From: VRUE01 sp036276735
Lineage (GTDB): Bacteria > Actinomycetota > Thermoleophilia > Solirubrobacterales > 70-9
Direction of reading: 5' to 3'
NCBI GenBank assembly: GCA_036276735.1
Contig: DASUOH010000031.1
Location: 1 to 64,000 of the forward strand
DNA: 64,000 bases
The notes under the pieces were generated by a model that was not told where the DNA came from, made no database searches, and saw only the letters and a program-made list of their open reading frames with translations. The position numbers were made by a program, and so were the translations under genes. Below, in pieces: positions 51,570 to 60,824 of the stretch. Within the stretch, counting starts at the first letter, position 1; each line of letters begins with the position of its first letter.

Positions 51570-52555
51570 TCGGCCGCCTCTTGGTAGACCGGTTCCGGCG
51601 AGAGCCCGTGGCCCCCTGATGCGGTAGCCGCGGCATCAGCGAGCCCGAGCGCTTCTTCGGGAGAGGAGGTTTGGCCCAGCGTCTGAATGCCATGCGATAG
51701 CTCGATCCGAGGATCGCCACCACGGGTCACCCGCTCGAGCGCCGCCCGGAAACGCTCCACGAACCCAGGCACCTGATCCGGGCGGCATCCGACGAGGGTC
51801 GCAGCGAGGGTGGCCTCACCGATGCGGCCGGCGCGATCCGTCCTTCGAACGGTCGCCTCCAGCACCTCCGCCGCGATCTTGACGGCAAGCTTGCGCATTG
51901 CCTCACCACTGGGACTGCGATCGGATTCCCCGTCGACCCTGAAGGCGACGAGTACTGACTCTACGGTCCCTCGCTCGGCCAGGTGCCAGTCGTGATCCAG
52001 CAGGTCGAGAAAAGCGTCGCGGCTGAGCAGACGGGTCTCGGAGTCGACGTTCGCGTTCTCTTGGAAGCGCCCTCGTAGTCGCCGCAGCTCGGCACGCCGC
52101 TCGACGCTCTCCCATTCGTAGCTCAACATCCGCGCCGCGATGCCAAGCATCGCGGCGTGTTGACAGCCGTAAAGTCCAGGCTGGGAATCCAGGGCTGAGA
52201 GGGTTCCCACGATCCTGCCGTCGCTCACCTCGAGCGGAATGCTCAAGCACGCACCTACGCCGAGTGAATCGAGGAATCCCTGATCGATCTCGCTGTTCGA
52301 CGGCGAGCCAGTCGCATCGCCGCCATTCGGTGGTGAGCCGACGGGCAGCATCGCGCCCTTGTACACACCTTCCACCCCGTCGCCCTGAATGCCAATGATT
52401 CGACAGGCCTGCTGATCCGAATCCATCTGGCCTAAAAGAAGGGTGCCGGGAACAACCTCAACGAGTGCGCCAAGGACCGGCTCAACCGCCTCGGAGAAGT
52501 TGCGGAAGCGGGGTTGGCAGATGCGGATGAGAGCCTTCGTCTCGGCTGATTCCAC
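51566..52555 (-). CDS. GAF-domain protein with degenerate GGDEF domain
   Basis: The product (329 aa) has an N-terminal GAF-like sensor (about 15-155: ALVEVVPGTLLLGQMDSDQQ, then LGVGACLSIPLEVSDGRIVG and a YGCQHAAMLGIAARML helix). The following domain (165-320) has GGDEF topology with DSETRLLSRDAFLDLLDHDW. At the signature position it reads RIGEATLAATLVGC instead of RxGGDEF(A), so it should not make c-di-GMP. It is coupled (ATGA) to the MshEN gene. A receptor or regulatory role is more likely than cyclase activity. Confidence 0.75.
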   Translation of the reverse strand: MESAETKALIRICQPRFRNFSEAVEPVLGALVEVVPGTLLLGQMDSDQQACRIIGIQGDGVEGVYKGAMLPVGSPPNGGDATGSPSNSEIDQGFLDSLGVGACLSIPLEVSDGRIVGTLSALDSQPGLYGCQHAAMLGIAARMLSYEWESVERRAELRRLRGRFQENANVDSETRLLSRDAFLDLLDHDWHLAERGTVESVLVAFRVDGESDRSPSGEAMRKLAVKIAAEVLEATVRRTDRAGRIGEATLAATLVGCRPDQVPGFVERFRAALERVTRGGDPRIELSHGIQTLGQTSSPEEALGLADAAATASGGHGLSPEPVYQEAAE

Positions 52556-52620
52556 GTCTTGACTATCGGACGCAGAGCGAGATACCTAAGGCTGAACAGA
52601 AGATTGCCGCGCGGGACGAG

Positions 52621-52709
52621 CGGAGAGGGAGGGATTCGAACCCTCGAGAGAGCTTGCGCCCCCTACTCGCTTAGCAGGCGAGTGCCTTCAGCCACTCGGC
52701 CACCTCTCC
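52621..52709 (-). tRNA. tRNA-Ser (anticodon GCT)
   Basis: Eighty-nine bases with acceptor GGAGAGG/CCTCTCC, discriminator G, the anticodon loop CTGCTAA giving GCT, and the long class II variable arm (TAGGGGGCGCAAGCTCTC) expected for tRNA-Ser. T arm GAGGG-TTCGAAT-CCCTC. Confidence 0.96.
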
Positions 52710-52763
52710 GGGTTTGAAAACGATAGCGCCGGCTCCGGGATGCGGCGGAGCTAGGCTCGTGTC

Positions 52764-53975
52764 GTGAGCGCCGCCGTCGAGCAGTCCCACGCCCGCTACG
52801 AGGAGGCCTTCGCCGAGGTCGAGGCGCCGTTCGCCTTCCTCGACCTCGACGCGATGGCAGCCAACGCGGCGGCGATGGCGGAGCGGGCCGGCGGCAAGCC
52901 GATCCGCGTCGCCAGCAAGTCGCTGCGCTGCCGGGCGGCGATCGAGCGAGCGCTCGACAGCGACGAGCGCTTCGCCGGATTGATGACCTTCACCCTGCCG
53001 GAGACGCTGTGGCTCGCCGAGCAGGGCTTCGAGGACCTGCTGCTCGCCTACCCCTCCGCTGACATCGGGGCGCTGAGCGAGCTGGCGCTGCGCTCGGCCG
53101 CCAATCCCGAGGACGCCCCGATCGTCATGGTCGACTGCACCGAGCACCTCGACGCGATCGAGTCGGTGCTGGGCGCCGGCGCCCCGCCGGTGCGGGTCTG
53201 CATCGACGTCGACGCCAGCTGGCGGGCCTTCGGCGGCCGGCTCGAGGTCGGCCCGAAGCGTTCCCCGGTCCACAGCGTCGAGCAGGCGGTGGCGCTGGCC
53301 CGCGAGATCGAGCGGCGCCCGCAGCTGACGCTGGCGGCGCTGATGGCCTACGAGGGGCAGATCGCCGGAGTAGGCGACACGCCACCCGGGCAGCGCCTGC
53401 GCGGCGCCGCGATCCGCTGGATGCAGCGGCGCTCCGCCGCCGAGCTGGCCGAGCGCCGCGCCGCCATAGTCGCCGCCGTCCGCGAGGTGGCGCCCTTGCG
53501 GATCGTCAACGGGGGCGGCACCGGCAGCCTCGAGCTGACCGGAGCCGAGGAGGCGGTGACGGAGGTGACCGCCGGCTCGGGCTTCTACGCGCCGGCCCTC
53601 TTTGACCACTACAGCCGCTTCACCCTCATCCCGGCTGCCGGCTTCGCCCTGCCGATCGTTCGCAAGCCGGCGCCGGGCATAGCGACGGCGCTCGGCGGCG
53701 GCTACCTTGCATCCGGCAGCGGCGACGCCGCTCGACTGCCTTCCCCGTGGCTGCCCGAGGGCCTGCGCCTCGATTCCGAGGAGGGCGCCGGCGAGGTGCA
53801 GACGCCGCTGCTAGGGCAGGCCGCGGAGCAGCTCGGCATTGGCGACCGCGTCTACTTCCGCCACGCCAAGGCCGGCGAGCTGTGCGAGCGCTTCGACGCC
53901 CTGCACCTGGTCGAGGGCGGCCGGATCGTCGACCTCGTCCCGACGTACCGGGGCGAGGGCAAGGCGTTCCTGTGA
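52764..53975 (+). CDS. D-threonine-aldolase-like PLP enzyme (alanine racemase N-terminal fold)
   Basis: This 403-aa protein is a fold-type III PLP enzyme. VASKSLRCRAA near residue 50 contains the PLP lysine, ALMAYEGQIAGVG follows the barrel, and NGGGTGS binds the PLP phosphate. The C-terminal segment YFRHAKAGELCERF places a His and nearby acidic and Cys residues where D-threonine aldolases and D-serine dehydratases hold their metal. Reactions of this group cleave D-3-hydroxyamino acids. The GTG 52764 start is chosen because it is 6 bases after an AGGC-containing segment and gives the family N-terminus. Confidence 0.82.
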   Translation: MSAAVEQSHARYEEAFAEVEAPFAFLDLDAMAANAAAMAERAGGKPIRVASKSLRCRAAIERALDSDERFAGLMTFTLPETLWLAEQGFEDLLLAYPSADIGALSELALRSAANPEDAPIVMVDCTEHLDAIESVLGAGAPPVRVCIDVDASWRAFGGRLEVGPKRSPVHSVEQAVALAREIERRPQLTLAALMAYEGQIAGVGDTPPGQRLRGAAIRWMQRRSAAELAERRAAIVAAVREVAPLRIVNGGGTGSLELTGAEEAVTEVTAGSGFYAPALFDHYSRFTLIPAAGFALPIVRKPAPGIATALGGGYLASGSGDAARLPSPWLPEGLRLDSEEGAGEVQTPLLGQAAEQLGIGDRVYFRHAKAGELCERFDALHLVEGGRIVDLVPTYRGEGKAFL

Positions 53976-53976
53976 C

Positions 53977-55269
53977 TCAGCCGAGGACTCGTTCGGCGTA
54001 CTCGTTGGTGAAGACGCGCCGCGGGTCGAGCTCGTCGCGCGCCGCTTGGAAGCGGTCCCAGGCGGGGTAGAGCGGCGCCAGCGTCGCCGCCGTCTGGAAG
54101 TGGCGCTTGCCCCAATGGGGACGGCCGCCGTAGTCGCGCATGATCTCCTCGACCGCCTCGAAGTAGGGGCGCCACTCCATCCCCCGGTACTGGTGGACGG
54201 CGATGTAGGCGGTGTCGCGGTCGTGGGCGGGACTGAGCAGCGCGTCATCTGCGGCGCCGACCCGAACCTCGATCGGAAAGAAGACCGGATAGCGGTTCGA
54301 CCGCACCCACTCGATTGCCCGGCGCACCGCCTCTGGCCCGTGCTGGCGCGGCACCGCGTACTCCATCTCGGTGAAGCGGACGCGCCGTTCGCTGGCGAAG
54401 ATCCGGTGGCTAGCTTCGGTCCGCACGCCTCCGCTGGCGAGGCGGCCGGCGAGCTTGGAGAGGTGCGGGATCGCCGCCGGGAACCGCTTGCCGGTCGCGG
54501 CGAGCGCCCCGAGCGCCCAGTTCTCCAGAACGGTGTCGTTGAGCGTCGCAGCGGCCCGTCCGCGCGGCTGAGGTTGCCCATCCACCCTGTTGCGCTCGAG
54601 GACAAGCGCCAGGTCCGAGTAGGGGAACGTGAAGAGCTCGAAGTGATCGTGGGCGGCGAGCTGCCGCTCGAAGTCGTCGAGCACCCTCTGCCGCGGGCGC
54701 GCCACGTCGACCCGGCGCAGCGTAAAGGCCGGGACGCAGCGCAGCGTCACCGAGGAGATCGCGCCCAGCGCGCCGACGCCGACTCGGGCGGCCGCCAGCA
54801 GCTCAGGCTCGGAACGGTCGAGTCGGCGCACATCGCCGGCGGCCGTCACCAGCTCCACCGCCTCGACCTGGCCAGAGATGTTCGGCAGGCTGGCGCCGGT
54901 GCCGTGCGTCGCGGTGGAGATCGCGCCGGCGATCGTCTGGCGGTCGATGTCGCCGAGGTTCTCCATCGCCAGGCCGAGGCCGTCGAGGAGACGGTTGAGG
55001 TCGCCGATCACGGTGCCGGCGCCGACCTCGACGAGCCCCGACGCACGGTCGACGTCGAGGGCGCCGCTGAGTGCGGCGACGTCGATCGCGACGCCGTCGG
55101 TGAGGGCGGTGCCGGTGAACGAATGGCCGGACCCGACGACGCTCACCCTCTCCTCCGCCGCGGCAGCCTCGGCCACGGCGGCGACCAGCTCGTCGCGATT
55201 CCGAGGCGTCACCGTCCGCGCCGGGCGACATACCTGGTCCCCCGTCCAGTTGCGCCAGGTGCCGGTCAC
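53977..55269 (-). CDS. FAD-linked aldonolactone oxidase (D-arabinono-1,4-lactone oxidase family)
   Basis: The product (430 aa) is a VAO-type flavoprotein. The FAD domain shows VVGSGHSFTG with the His used for covalent attachment in some members, GAGTVIGDLNRLL and GAISTATHGTG. The C-terminal ALO domain ends with YGGRPHWGKRHF, the family signature, and DPRRVFTNEYAERVLG. These enzymes oxidise aldono-1,4-lactones, or xylitol-type sugars in related actinobacterial oxidases. It faces the aldolase gene convergently, 1 base apart. The MFS gene lies 9 bases upstream on the same strand. Confidence 0.9.
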   Translation of the reverse strand: MTGTWRNWTGDQVCRPARTVTPRNRDELVAAVAEAAAAEERVSVVGSGHSFTGTALTDGVAIDVAALSGALDVDRASGLVEVGAGTVIGDLNRLLDGLGLAMENLGDIDRQTIAGAISTATHGTGASLPNISGQVEAVELVTAAGDVRRLDRSEPELLAAARVGVGALGAISSVTLRCVPAFTLRRVDVARPRQRVLDDFERQLAAHDHFELFTFPYSDLALVLERNRVDGQPQPRGRAAATLNDTVLENWALGALAATGKRFPAAIPHLSKLAGRLASGGVRTEASHRIFASERRVRFTEMEYAVPRQHGPEAVRRAIEWVRSNRYPVFFPIEVRVGAADDALLSPAHDRDTAYIAVHQYRGMEWRPYFEAVEEIMRDYGGRPHWGKRHFQTAATLAPLYPAWDRFQAARDELDPRRVFTNEYAERVLG

Positions 55270-55278
55270 GCCCGGAAC

Positions 55279-56481
55279 CTATCCGGCCGCGGGCCGGATC
55301 TCGTCGGCGCCCAGCACCTCGCCGGGTGGGCGAGCGAGCGGCGGGATCAGCACCCGGTAGGCGTAGGCAGCGGTGAGGACGAGCAAAACGGCGATCGCGA
55401 TGCTCGGCGCCTCATAGCCCGCGGCGCTGGCGGCGGCACCACCCGCGAGCGCGCCGACGGTCTGGCCCGCTGCCCACGCCATATTGGAGAGACCCGCGGC
55501 GAAGCCCTGATGGAGTCGACTCAACTCCGCAGTCTCCGACAGCGTGGTCAAAGCCGGGGTGAAGCAGATCCCCGCTCCCAACGAGCCGAGGATGAGCGCG
55601 GCCAGGACCGGCACGAGGGCACCGGCCGCGGCGATCGCGAGCATCGCGAGGGCGCAGATCGCGATACCGGCGACGAACGGCGCCCTGCGGCCGATCCGGT
55701 CCGAGTAACGGCCCACCAGCGGCGCCAGGCCCGCCTCGAGCGCCGCCCCGGCGATAAAGCCGGCCGCGATCACCGCGTGGCCTCCGCCCAGCTCATCGAT
55801 CCGCAGCGGCACCAGCACCTCGACCGCGCCGAACATGAGCGAAGGGACTGCGACGAAGACCGTCGCGGTGACGATCGGGCGGCTGAGCATGGCGCTGACG
55901 ACTTCGCCCAACGCCTGGCGCTGCGGCGCCTCGACCGCGGGCAGCCGGGCCGCGAGGCCGGCCAAGATCACGCTTATGACCGAGACGCCGGCGAAGGCCG
56001 CCTCGGTACCGACTTCCACCGCCACCGATCCGAAGACTGGACCGACCAGGGCGCCAGCGACCGCGGTCCCGAGCGCGGTCCCTATAACCGAGCCGCGCCG
56101 CTCCGGGGGGGTGGAGCTGATCAGCCAGGTGAGCGCCCCCGCCCAGATCAGCGCCCCGGAGATGCCCTGCCCGAAGCGCGCGACGTCGAGCAGAACTACC
56201 GAGCCGGCGAAGCCGAAGACGATGCTGGAGCCGCCGAGCAGGAGCAGACCGGCGACGACCGTGCGGCGCGGCCCGACCCGACCGGCGACGAAGCCGGCGG
56301 GCAGCGAGGCGGCCAGCGTGCCGGCGGCGTAGGAGGCGGCGAGGAGGCCCGCCTCGGCGTGGCTCAGTCCGAACTCGTCGACGTAATCGGGAAGCAGCGG
56401 TGCGATCGCCGCGTAGAAGGCGACGTCGAAGAAGACGATGGCCGAGATGAAGACGAGAAGTCGCCGCACCTCATAATCCAA
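55279..56481 (-). CDS. MFS transporter
   Basis: This 400-aa protein has 12 predicted spans and the MFS A-motif in loop 2-3, GFVAGRVGPRRTVVAG, with its pseudo-repeat in loop 8-9, LVGRYSDRIGRRAPFV. It begins directly with the first span (LLVFISAIVFFDVAFYA), as in the drug:H+ antiporter-like group. The substrate is unknown. It is probably co-transcribed with the lactone oxidase gene, so sugar-acid or related export/import is conceivable. Confidence 0.88.
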   Translation of the reverse strand: MDYEVRRLLVFISAIVFFDVAFYAAIAPLLPDYVDEFGLSHAEAGLLAASYAAGTLAASLPAGFVAGRVGPRRTVVAGLLLLGGSSIVFGFAGSVVLLDVARFGQGISGALIWAGALTWLISSTPPERRGSVIGTALGTAVAGALVGPVFGSVAVEVGTEAAFAGVSVISVILAGLAARLPAVEAPQRQALGEVVSAMLSRPIVTATVFVAVPSLMFGAVEVLVPLRIDELGGGHAVIAAGFIAGAALEAGLAPLVGRYSDRIGRRAPFVAGIAICALAMLAIAAAGALVPVLAALILGSLGAGICFTPALTTLSETAELSRLHQGFAAGLSNMAWAAGQTVGALAGGAAASAAGYEAPSIAIAVLLVLTAAYAYRVLIPPLARPPGEVLGADEIRPAAG

Positions 56482-56579
56482 TCACCAAAGCGCCTGAGCG
56501 CTCCATGCTTATGTCCGTGCAGTTGCGGCTAGCATCGACGCTGGGGCGTAATACCCAAGGCGACGCGCCCTACTCCCCT

Positions 56580-56668
56580 GGAGGGGTGGCAGAGCGGTTG
56601 AATGCGACGGCCTTGAAAGCCGTTAGGCGTCGTAAGGCGTCTCGTGGGTTCGAATCCCACCCCCTCCG
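56580..56668 (+). tRNA. tRNA-Ser (anticodon TGA)
   Basis: Eighty-nine bases: acceptor GGAGGGG/CCCCTCC, discriminator G, anticodon arm ACGGC-CTTGAAA-GCCGT with anticodon TGA, long variable arm (TAGGCGTCGTAAGGCGTCTC), and T arm GTGGG-TTCGAAT-CCCAC. The class II shape confirms serine. Confidence 0.96.
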
Positions 56669-56713
56669 CTCCGCGCAGTGAGCGGACGGACGGTACGAGC
56701 CGCCGCTCGCCGG

Positions 56714-57202
56714 CTAGTCCGAGAGCTCGACGCGCTCGATCGTTTGCGGCTCGACCGGCCGGTCGGCGGCATCGGTCTCGGTCGCCTCGATCGCGTCGAC
56801 CGCGTCCATGCCCTCGACGATGCGGCCGAAGACGGTGTGCTTGCCGTCCAGCCACGACGCAGCCTCGGTGGTGACGACGAAGAACTGCGAGCCGTTCGTG
56901 TTCGGCCCGGCATTGGCCATCGCCAGCGCCCCGCGGACGATCTTGTGCTCGTTGATCTCGTCCTCGAACGTGTAGCCGGGGCCGCCGCGACCGGTGCCCT
57001 CGGGGCAGCCGCCCTGGATCATGAAGTCGCGGATGACCCGGTGGAAGGCGAGTCCATCGTAGAAGCCGTCGGCGGCGAGCTTGCGGAAGTTCTCGACCGT
57101 CTTCGGCGCATCCTCGTCGTGCAGCTCGACGGTAATCGCCCCGGCGCTCGTGTGAAGAATTGCCTGCGACACGGCCGTCAACCCTACGGCATCCCGACTC
57201 AT
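56714..57202 (-). CDS. Cyclophilin-type peptidyl-prolyl cis-trans isomerase
   Basis: The product (162 aa) is a single cyclophilin domain with AFHRVIRDFMIQGGCPEGTG (catalytic Arg in the first, Gln in the second part) and AGPNTNGSQFFVVT. No signal peptide is present, so it acts in the cytoplasm. Its ATG overlaps the stop of the large secreted-protein gene upstream (ATGA at 57199). A chaperone role toward that product is therefore possible but unproven. Confidence 0.92.
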   Translation of the reverse strand: MSRDAVGLTAVSQAILHTSAGAITVELHDEDAPKTVENFRKLAADGFYDGLAFHRVIRDFMIQGGCPEGTGRGGPGYTFEDEINEHKIVRGALAMANAGPNTNGSQFFVVTTEAASWLDGKHTVFGRIVEGMDAVDAIEATETDAADRPVEPQTIERVELSD

Positions 57203-59484
57203 GGTCCGCTAACCCGGGCGAGCACCGGCTTCGAGGCCCCTGGAGCGTAAGGCCAGCGCTCCTCGGCGAGGGCGACGGCGCGAAGTCGGATCCGCGCCAA
57301 GCCGCTGACGTAGCGGAAGCGGTAGCGCGCCCGGAAGCGACCGCCGTGGTCGCTGCGCACGACGAGCACCGGCCGCCAGCGTCGCGCCGCATGCTCGAAG
57401 TACTGAATCGCGACCAGCTTGCCGCGACGGGGGATCGGCGCGCCCCTCGTCCGCACGCGCCCCCACAGATGGATCAACTCACCGGTTTCGAGCTGGCGCG
57501 GCGAGGCGGCAAGGGAGATGCCGCCGCGCACGCGCAGGGCCAGGGCGGCGCGGCGCGATCCGGCGAGCTCGGCGTCGCCGCGGAAGCCGACCGTTATCCG
57601 TCGCGAGGTCCCGGCCGGCAGCGGCAGCCGGAAGCCGCCGTGGCGGCCCGTCTCGACCACTTCGACCCGCCGCTTGGCCAGCGCCCCGCGCGAGGGACGG
57701 GCGACGACCCGGAGGCGACGCCCGGCCAGCCCGGCGCCCTCGGCGGTGACGAGTCGACCGGCAAGGACGCCGGTAGCCTCAAACGGGACGCTGAGGCTCT
57801 CGCCCCGCCGTTGATGCCAGCGCAGGTGCGCGAAGAGCCGCGTCTTGCTCCTCGCGGGCGCCGCCGCGGGCCGCGACGTCGCAATTGCGGTGGGCGGTCC
57901 CGGCGGCGCCGCCGGCTGGCGCAGCGACATCTCGGTGCCGTCGGCGCGCCGCGTCGTCGAGGCGGTGTTGCCGGCCGCGTCGCGGGAGTCTGCGCGAAAG
58001 ACGTAGATCCCCGGCTCGAGGTCGCCGGGAACTCGCGCAACCAACTGCGCCTCGTCGGCCTCCTCGCCGGCGACCAGCTCGGTCGGCAGGTCGACCCACT
58101 GCTCGCGATCGAGGCGCCGGAAGAAGATCTTGCCGCCGGCGGGACCGGATTGCTGGTCGCTGACGTCGACGCGGACGGTGGCGGGCAGCCCTGCGCCAGC
58201 GTCGTCGGCAGCCACCTCGAAGGCGATACCGGGCGGCACGTTGTCGAAGCGCAGCGGTACCGACACCGCGCTCGGCGGCGCCTCGTTGCCGGCCTCGTCG
58301 CGCAGCCAGACGTCGATTGCGTAGACGCCCGGTGCAGGGACGCTGCGGTCGGCGATGTTCGTGACACCGGGACGCGCCGCCGTCTTAACACCGCTGTCGT
58401 AGCCGGCCGGCCCCCGGATGCGCCAGAGCGCCGCGGTGATCGGGCTTCCGGCTCCCTGGTCGGGATTCGTCCAGGCCAGGTCGAAGTCGTTCACGCGGCG
58501 CCAGCCGTCGCCGCCGATGAGCGCGAGGGCGCGCGGGTGGGCCGGCGCGTGGTTGTCGACCTTGATGGTCTGCTGCCCCGTGCAGCCCACGTTGCCGGCG
58601 AAGTCGGTGGTGCAGTGATGGAGCCGATGGCTGCCGTCGCTGAAGCGCGCCGTGTCGACCATCACCCCGTCGGCGCCGTGCGCGCCGCACGGTCGCATCC
58701 TGGTCCCTCGCCACTCACTGCCGATCAGCGCCTTGGCACAGGCGTACTCATGGAGGTGGATGCGGCTGTCGTCGAGCAGCGTCTCGGCGAAGCGAACGCC
58801 CCCGCCATCGTCGGTACCGGAGAACATCACCCGGTGTGCCCCCCGCAGCCATCCTCCCGCCACAAGCTCGCCCCATACCCAGGCGCCCGGCCCCACGTCG
58901 TCCTGGATCGTGATCGTCAGCGCCCTGATTCCGGACCACGAGCCGGGCTCGACCGAGCACCATCTGTCCGCCCCGCGCGCACAGAGCAAGCGGTCCTCGA
59001 GCGCCGGCTGCGGGGTCGAGAAGCCGGCCACGAAGTCGCGCAGGGCGACATCGGTCGTACTCGCAGTGAGGAAGGGGACGAAGCCACCGGCCGCGGTGCC
59101 CATGCCGATCCGCTGCTCCATCCCGTCGTGGAGGGCGTGCCACCAGGTGCCGCTGACCCTGGTGATGCCGGTTCCCGGCGGCGCCTCCCAGCGCCAGCGG
59201 GCGAACCGGGTTCCGGACACGGTCGAGCCACCCCGCGTGAAGCTCTTCAGGTGGATGCCGTCGAAGGGATCGTGCCCGGGCGGCGGCACGCAGTAGCCGT
59301 CGGAGCGGAACTTCGCACCCCCGGTCGAGTCCCACCAGCCCGCGTCGGCATCGACGCCCCAGCCGCATTGGGCGACGCTGTACTTGGCGGCGTTCGCCTC
59401 CCGCGCCGCGAACAGCAGCAGCGCCAGCGCCAAGCAGAACCCAAGCGCGACGATCCGCGCCAACCCGACTCGCGCTCCCGGCAT
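57199..59484 (-). CDS. Large secreted protein with Ig-like repeats, hypothetical
   Basis: The product (761 aa) begins at ATG 59484 after a GGGAGGAAG site and has a signal peptide (IVALGFCLALALLLFAA, cleavage near ANA). Residues 40-250 form a Cys-containing domain (CGWGVDADAGWWDSTGG). From 250 to 530 come repeats with the Ig/FN3-like phrases DFAGNVGCTGQQTIKVDNHA, LRDEAGNEAPPSAVSVP and SRDAAGNTAS. The C-terminal part (about 570-761) repeats a carboxypeptidase-regulatory-like beta pattern (GRHGGFRLPLPAGTSRRITV, FRARYRFRYVSG). No catalytic motif is seen. It is probably a surface adhesin or structural protein. Confidence 0.7.
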   Translation of the reverse strand: MPGARVGLARIVALGFCLALALLLFAAREANAAKYSVAQCGWGVDADAGWWDSTGGAKFRSDGYCVPPPGHDPFDGIHLKSFTRGGSTVSGTRFARWRWEAPPGTGITRVSGTWWHALHDGMEQRIGMGTAAGGFVPFLTASTTDVALRDFVAGFSTPQPALEDRLLCARGADRWCSVEPGSWSGIRALTITIQDDVGPGAWVWGELVAGGWLRGAHRVMFSGTDDGGGVRFAETLLDDSRIHLHEYACAKALIGSEWRGTRMRPCGAHGADGVMVDTARFSDGSHRLHHCTTDFAGNVGCTGQQTIKVDNHAPAHPRALALIGGDGWRRVNDFDLAWTNPDQGAGSPITAALWRIRGPAGYDSGVKTAARPGVTNIADRSVPAPGVYAIDVWLRDEAGNEAPPSAVSVPLRFDNVPPGIAFEVAADDAGAGLPATVRVDVSDQQSGPAGGKIFFRRLDREQWVDLPTELVAGEEADEAQLVARVPGDLEPGIYVFRADSRDAAGNTASTTRRADGTEMSLRQPAAPPGPPTAIATSRPAAAPARSKTRLFAHLRWHQRRGESLSVPFEATGVLAGRLVTAEGAGLAGRRLRVVARPSRGALAKRRVEVVETGRHGGFRLPLPAGTSRRITVGFRGDAELAGSRRAALALRVRGGISLAASPRQLETGELIHLWGRVRTRGAPIPRRGKLVAIQYFEHAARRWRPVLVVRSDHGGRFRARYRFRYVSGLARIRLRAVALAEERWPYAPGASKPVLARVSGP

Positions 59485-59593
59485 TTGTCTTCCTCCCTCG
59501 TTCGACCGCATTTGGGAGACAAAGGGCCTGGCGCGCCGATCTCTCCCCCCTCGACCGATGCCCGAAGCGCCCGCTTTGCGAGAATGGCGCCCG

Positions 59594-60745
59594 ATGCCGC
59601 TTCCCACGCAAGATCAGGTCACCGAGAAGCTGCGGGGCGTAATCGACCCCGAGCTGCGCCGCTCGATCGTCGAGCTGGGCATGGTGCGCTCGATCGAGAT
59701 CAAGGACGACGGCCGCGTCGACGTGGTCGTCTCGCTGACCACGGCGGGCTGCCCGATCCGCGCCCACTTCGAAGGGGCGGTGCGCCAGTGCGTCGGCGAG
59801 CTGGAGGGAGTGACCGCGGTCGCGGTCGGCTTCGACGTCCTCTCCGAGGAGGAGAAAGGCAGCCTCCAGAAAGCGCTCGGGCGCGGCAAGCTGCCGGCCG
59901 GGGCGCTGGCCCAGGTCAAAAACGTCGTCTGCATCGCATCCGGCAAGGGGGGCGTCGGCAAGTCGACGATGACCGCCAACCTGGCGGCGGCCCTGGCCGC
60001 CGAAGGCCACCCGACCGGCGCCCTCGACTGCGACGTCTACGGGTACTCGATCCCGCGCATGCTCGGGGTCAACCGCAAACCCGACGTCAACGCCGAGCGC
60101 AAGATCCTGCCGCTGGAAGCGGCCGGCGGCGTCAAGGTGATGTCGATCGGCTTCTTCGTCGAGGAGAACTCAGCGGTCGTTTGGCGCGGCGCGATGCTGC
60201 ACAAGGCGATTCAGCAGTTCCTCGAGGACGTCGCCTGGGGGGAGCTCGAGTACCTGCTGCTTGATTTGCCGCCCGGGACCGGCGACGTCTCGATGACGCT
60301 CTCCCAGCTCCTGCCGCAGGCGAAGTTCGTGCTGGTGACGACGCCCCAGCCAGCCGCCCAAACGGTGGCCAAGCGCGCCGCCGACATGGCGCGCAAACTG
60401 GACCTCGAGCTGCTCGGCACGATCGAGAACATGTCCGGCTTCACGACGCCGGACGGCGAGCGCTTCACGATCTTCGGCGAGGGCGGCGGCCAGCTCTTGG
60501 CCGATGAGCTCGACGTGCCCCTGCTCGGCAAGGTGCCGCTCTCCGAGCCCCTGCGTGAGCACGCCGACGCGGGAACGCCGCTCGTCACCGCGCATCCAGA
60601 CTCCCCGGCCTCGCAGGCGATCCGCCAGGCCGCTCGCGGCATCGTCGCCGCCACTCCGCAGGAGCTGCCGGTGCTGCAGGCGGCCCCGGCGGCCGCCGAG
60701 CCGCCTCCCGTCAGCGGCACGCCGCTGCCGGTCGTACAGGGCTAG
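59594..60745 (+). CDS. Mrp/ApbC-family P-loop ATPase (Fe-S cluster carrier-like)
   Basis: This 383-aa protein starts with a MIP18/DUF59 domain (residues 1-95: VIDPELRRSIVELGMV and TTAGCPIRAHF). The ParA/MinD-like ATPase follows: deviant Walker A SGKGGVGKST, DCDVYGYSIPRMLG, LLLDLPPGTGD and NMSGFTTPDGERF. The CxxC pair that binds the cluster in E. coli Mrp is absent (TTPDG occupies that region). A Cys-less form is also known in other actinobacteria. A Pro/Ala tail ends the protein. Confidence 0.9.
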   Translation: MPLPTQDQVTEKLRGVIDPELRRSIVELGMVRSIEIKDDGRVDVVVSLTTAGCPIRAHFEGAVRQCVGELEGVTAVAVGFDVLSEEEKGSLQKALGRGKLPAGALAQVKNVVCIASGKGGVGKSTMTANLAAALAAEGHPTGALDCDVYGYSIPRMLGVNRKPDVNAERKILPLEAAGGVKVMSIGFFVEENSAVVWRGAMLHKAIQQFLEDVAWGELEYLLLDLPPGTGDVSMTLSQLLPQAKFVLVTTPQPAAQTVAKRAADMARKLDLELLGTIENMSGFTTPDGERFTIFGEGGGQLLADELDVPLLGKVPLSEPLREHADAGTPLVTAHPDSPASQAIRQAARGIVAATPQELPVLQAAPAAAEPPPVSGTPLPVVQG

Positions 60746-60803
60746 CGCAAACCGTGCTCTTGCTCCTGCGTCAATTCGGTCCGATCCCGTTCGATGACCG
60801 TTT

Positions 60804-60820
60804 GTAAGATGCTATCTTAC
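60804..60820. promoter_or_regulatory. Candidate operator of vapBC
   Basis: GTAAGAT-GCT-ATCTTAC is a perfect 7-bp inverted repeat that ends 4 bases before the vapB start codon. AbrB-type antitoxins repress their own operon through palindromes in this position. Confidence 0.65.
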
Positions 60821-60824
60821 CGTC

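Noticed and set aside
59594..60745. Loss of the CxxC cluster-binding pair in Mrp as a novel feature
   Set aside because: Mrp homologues in other actinobacteria also lack it as far as I recall, so it is not specific to this window.
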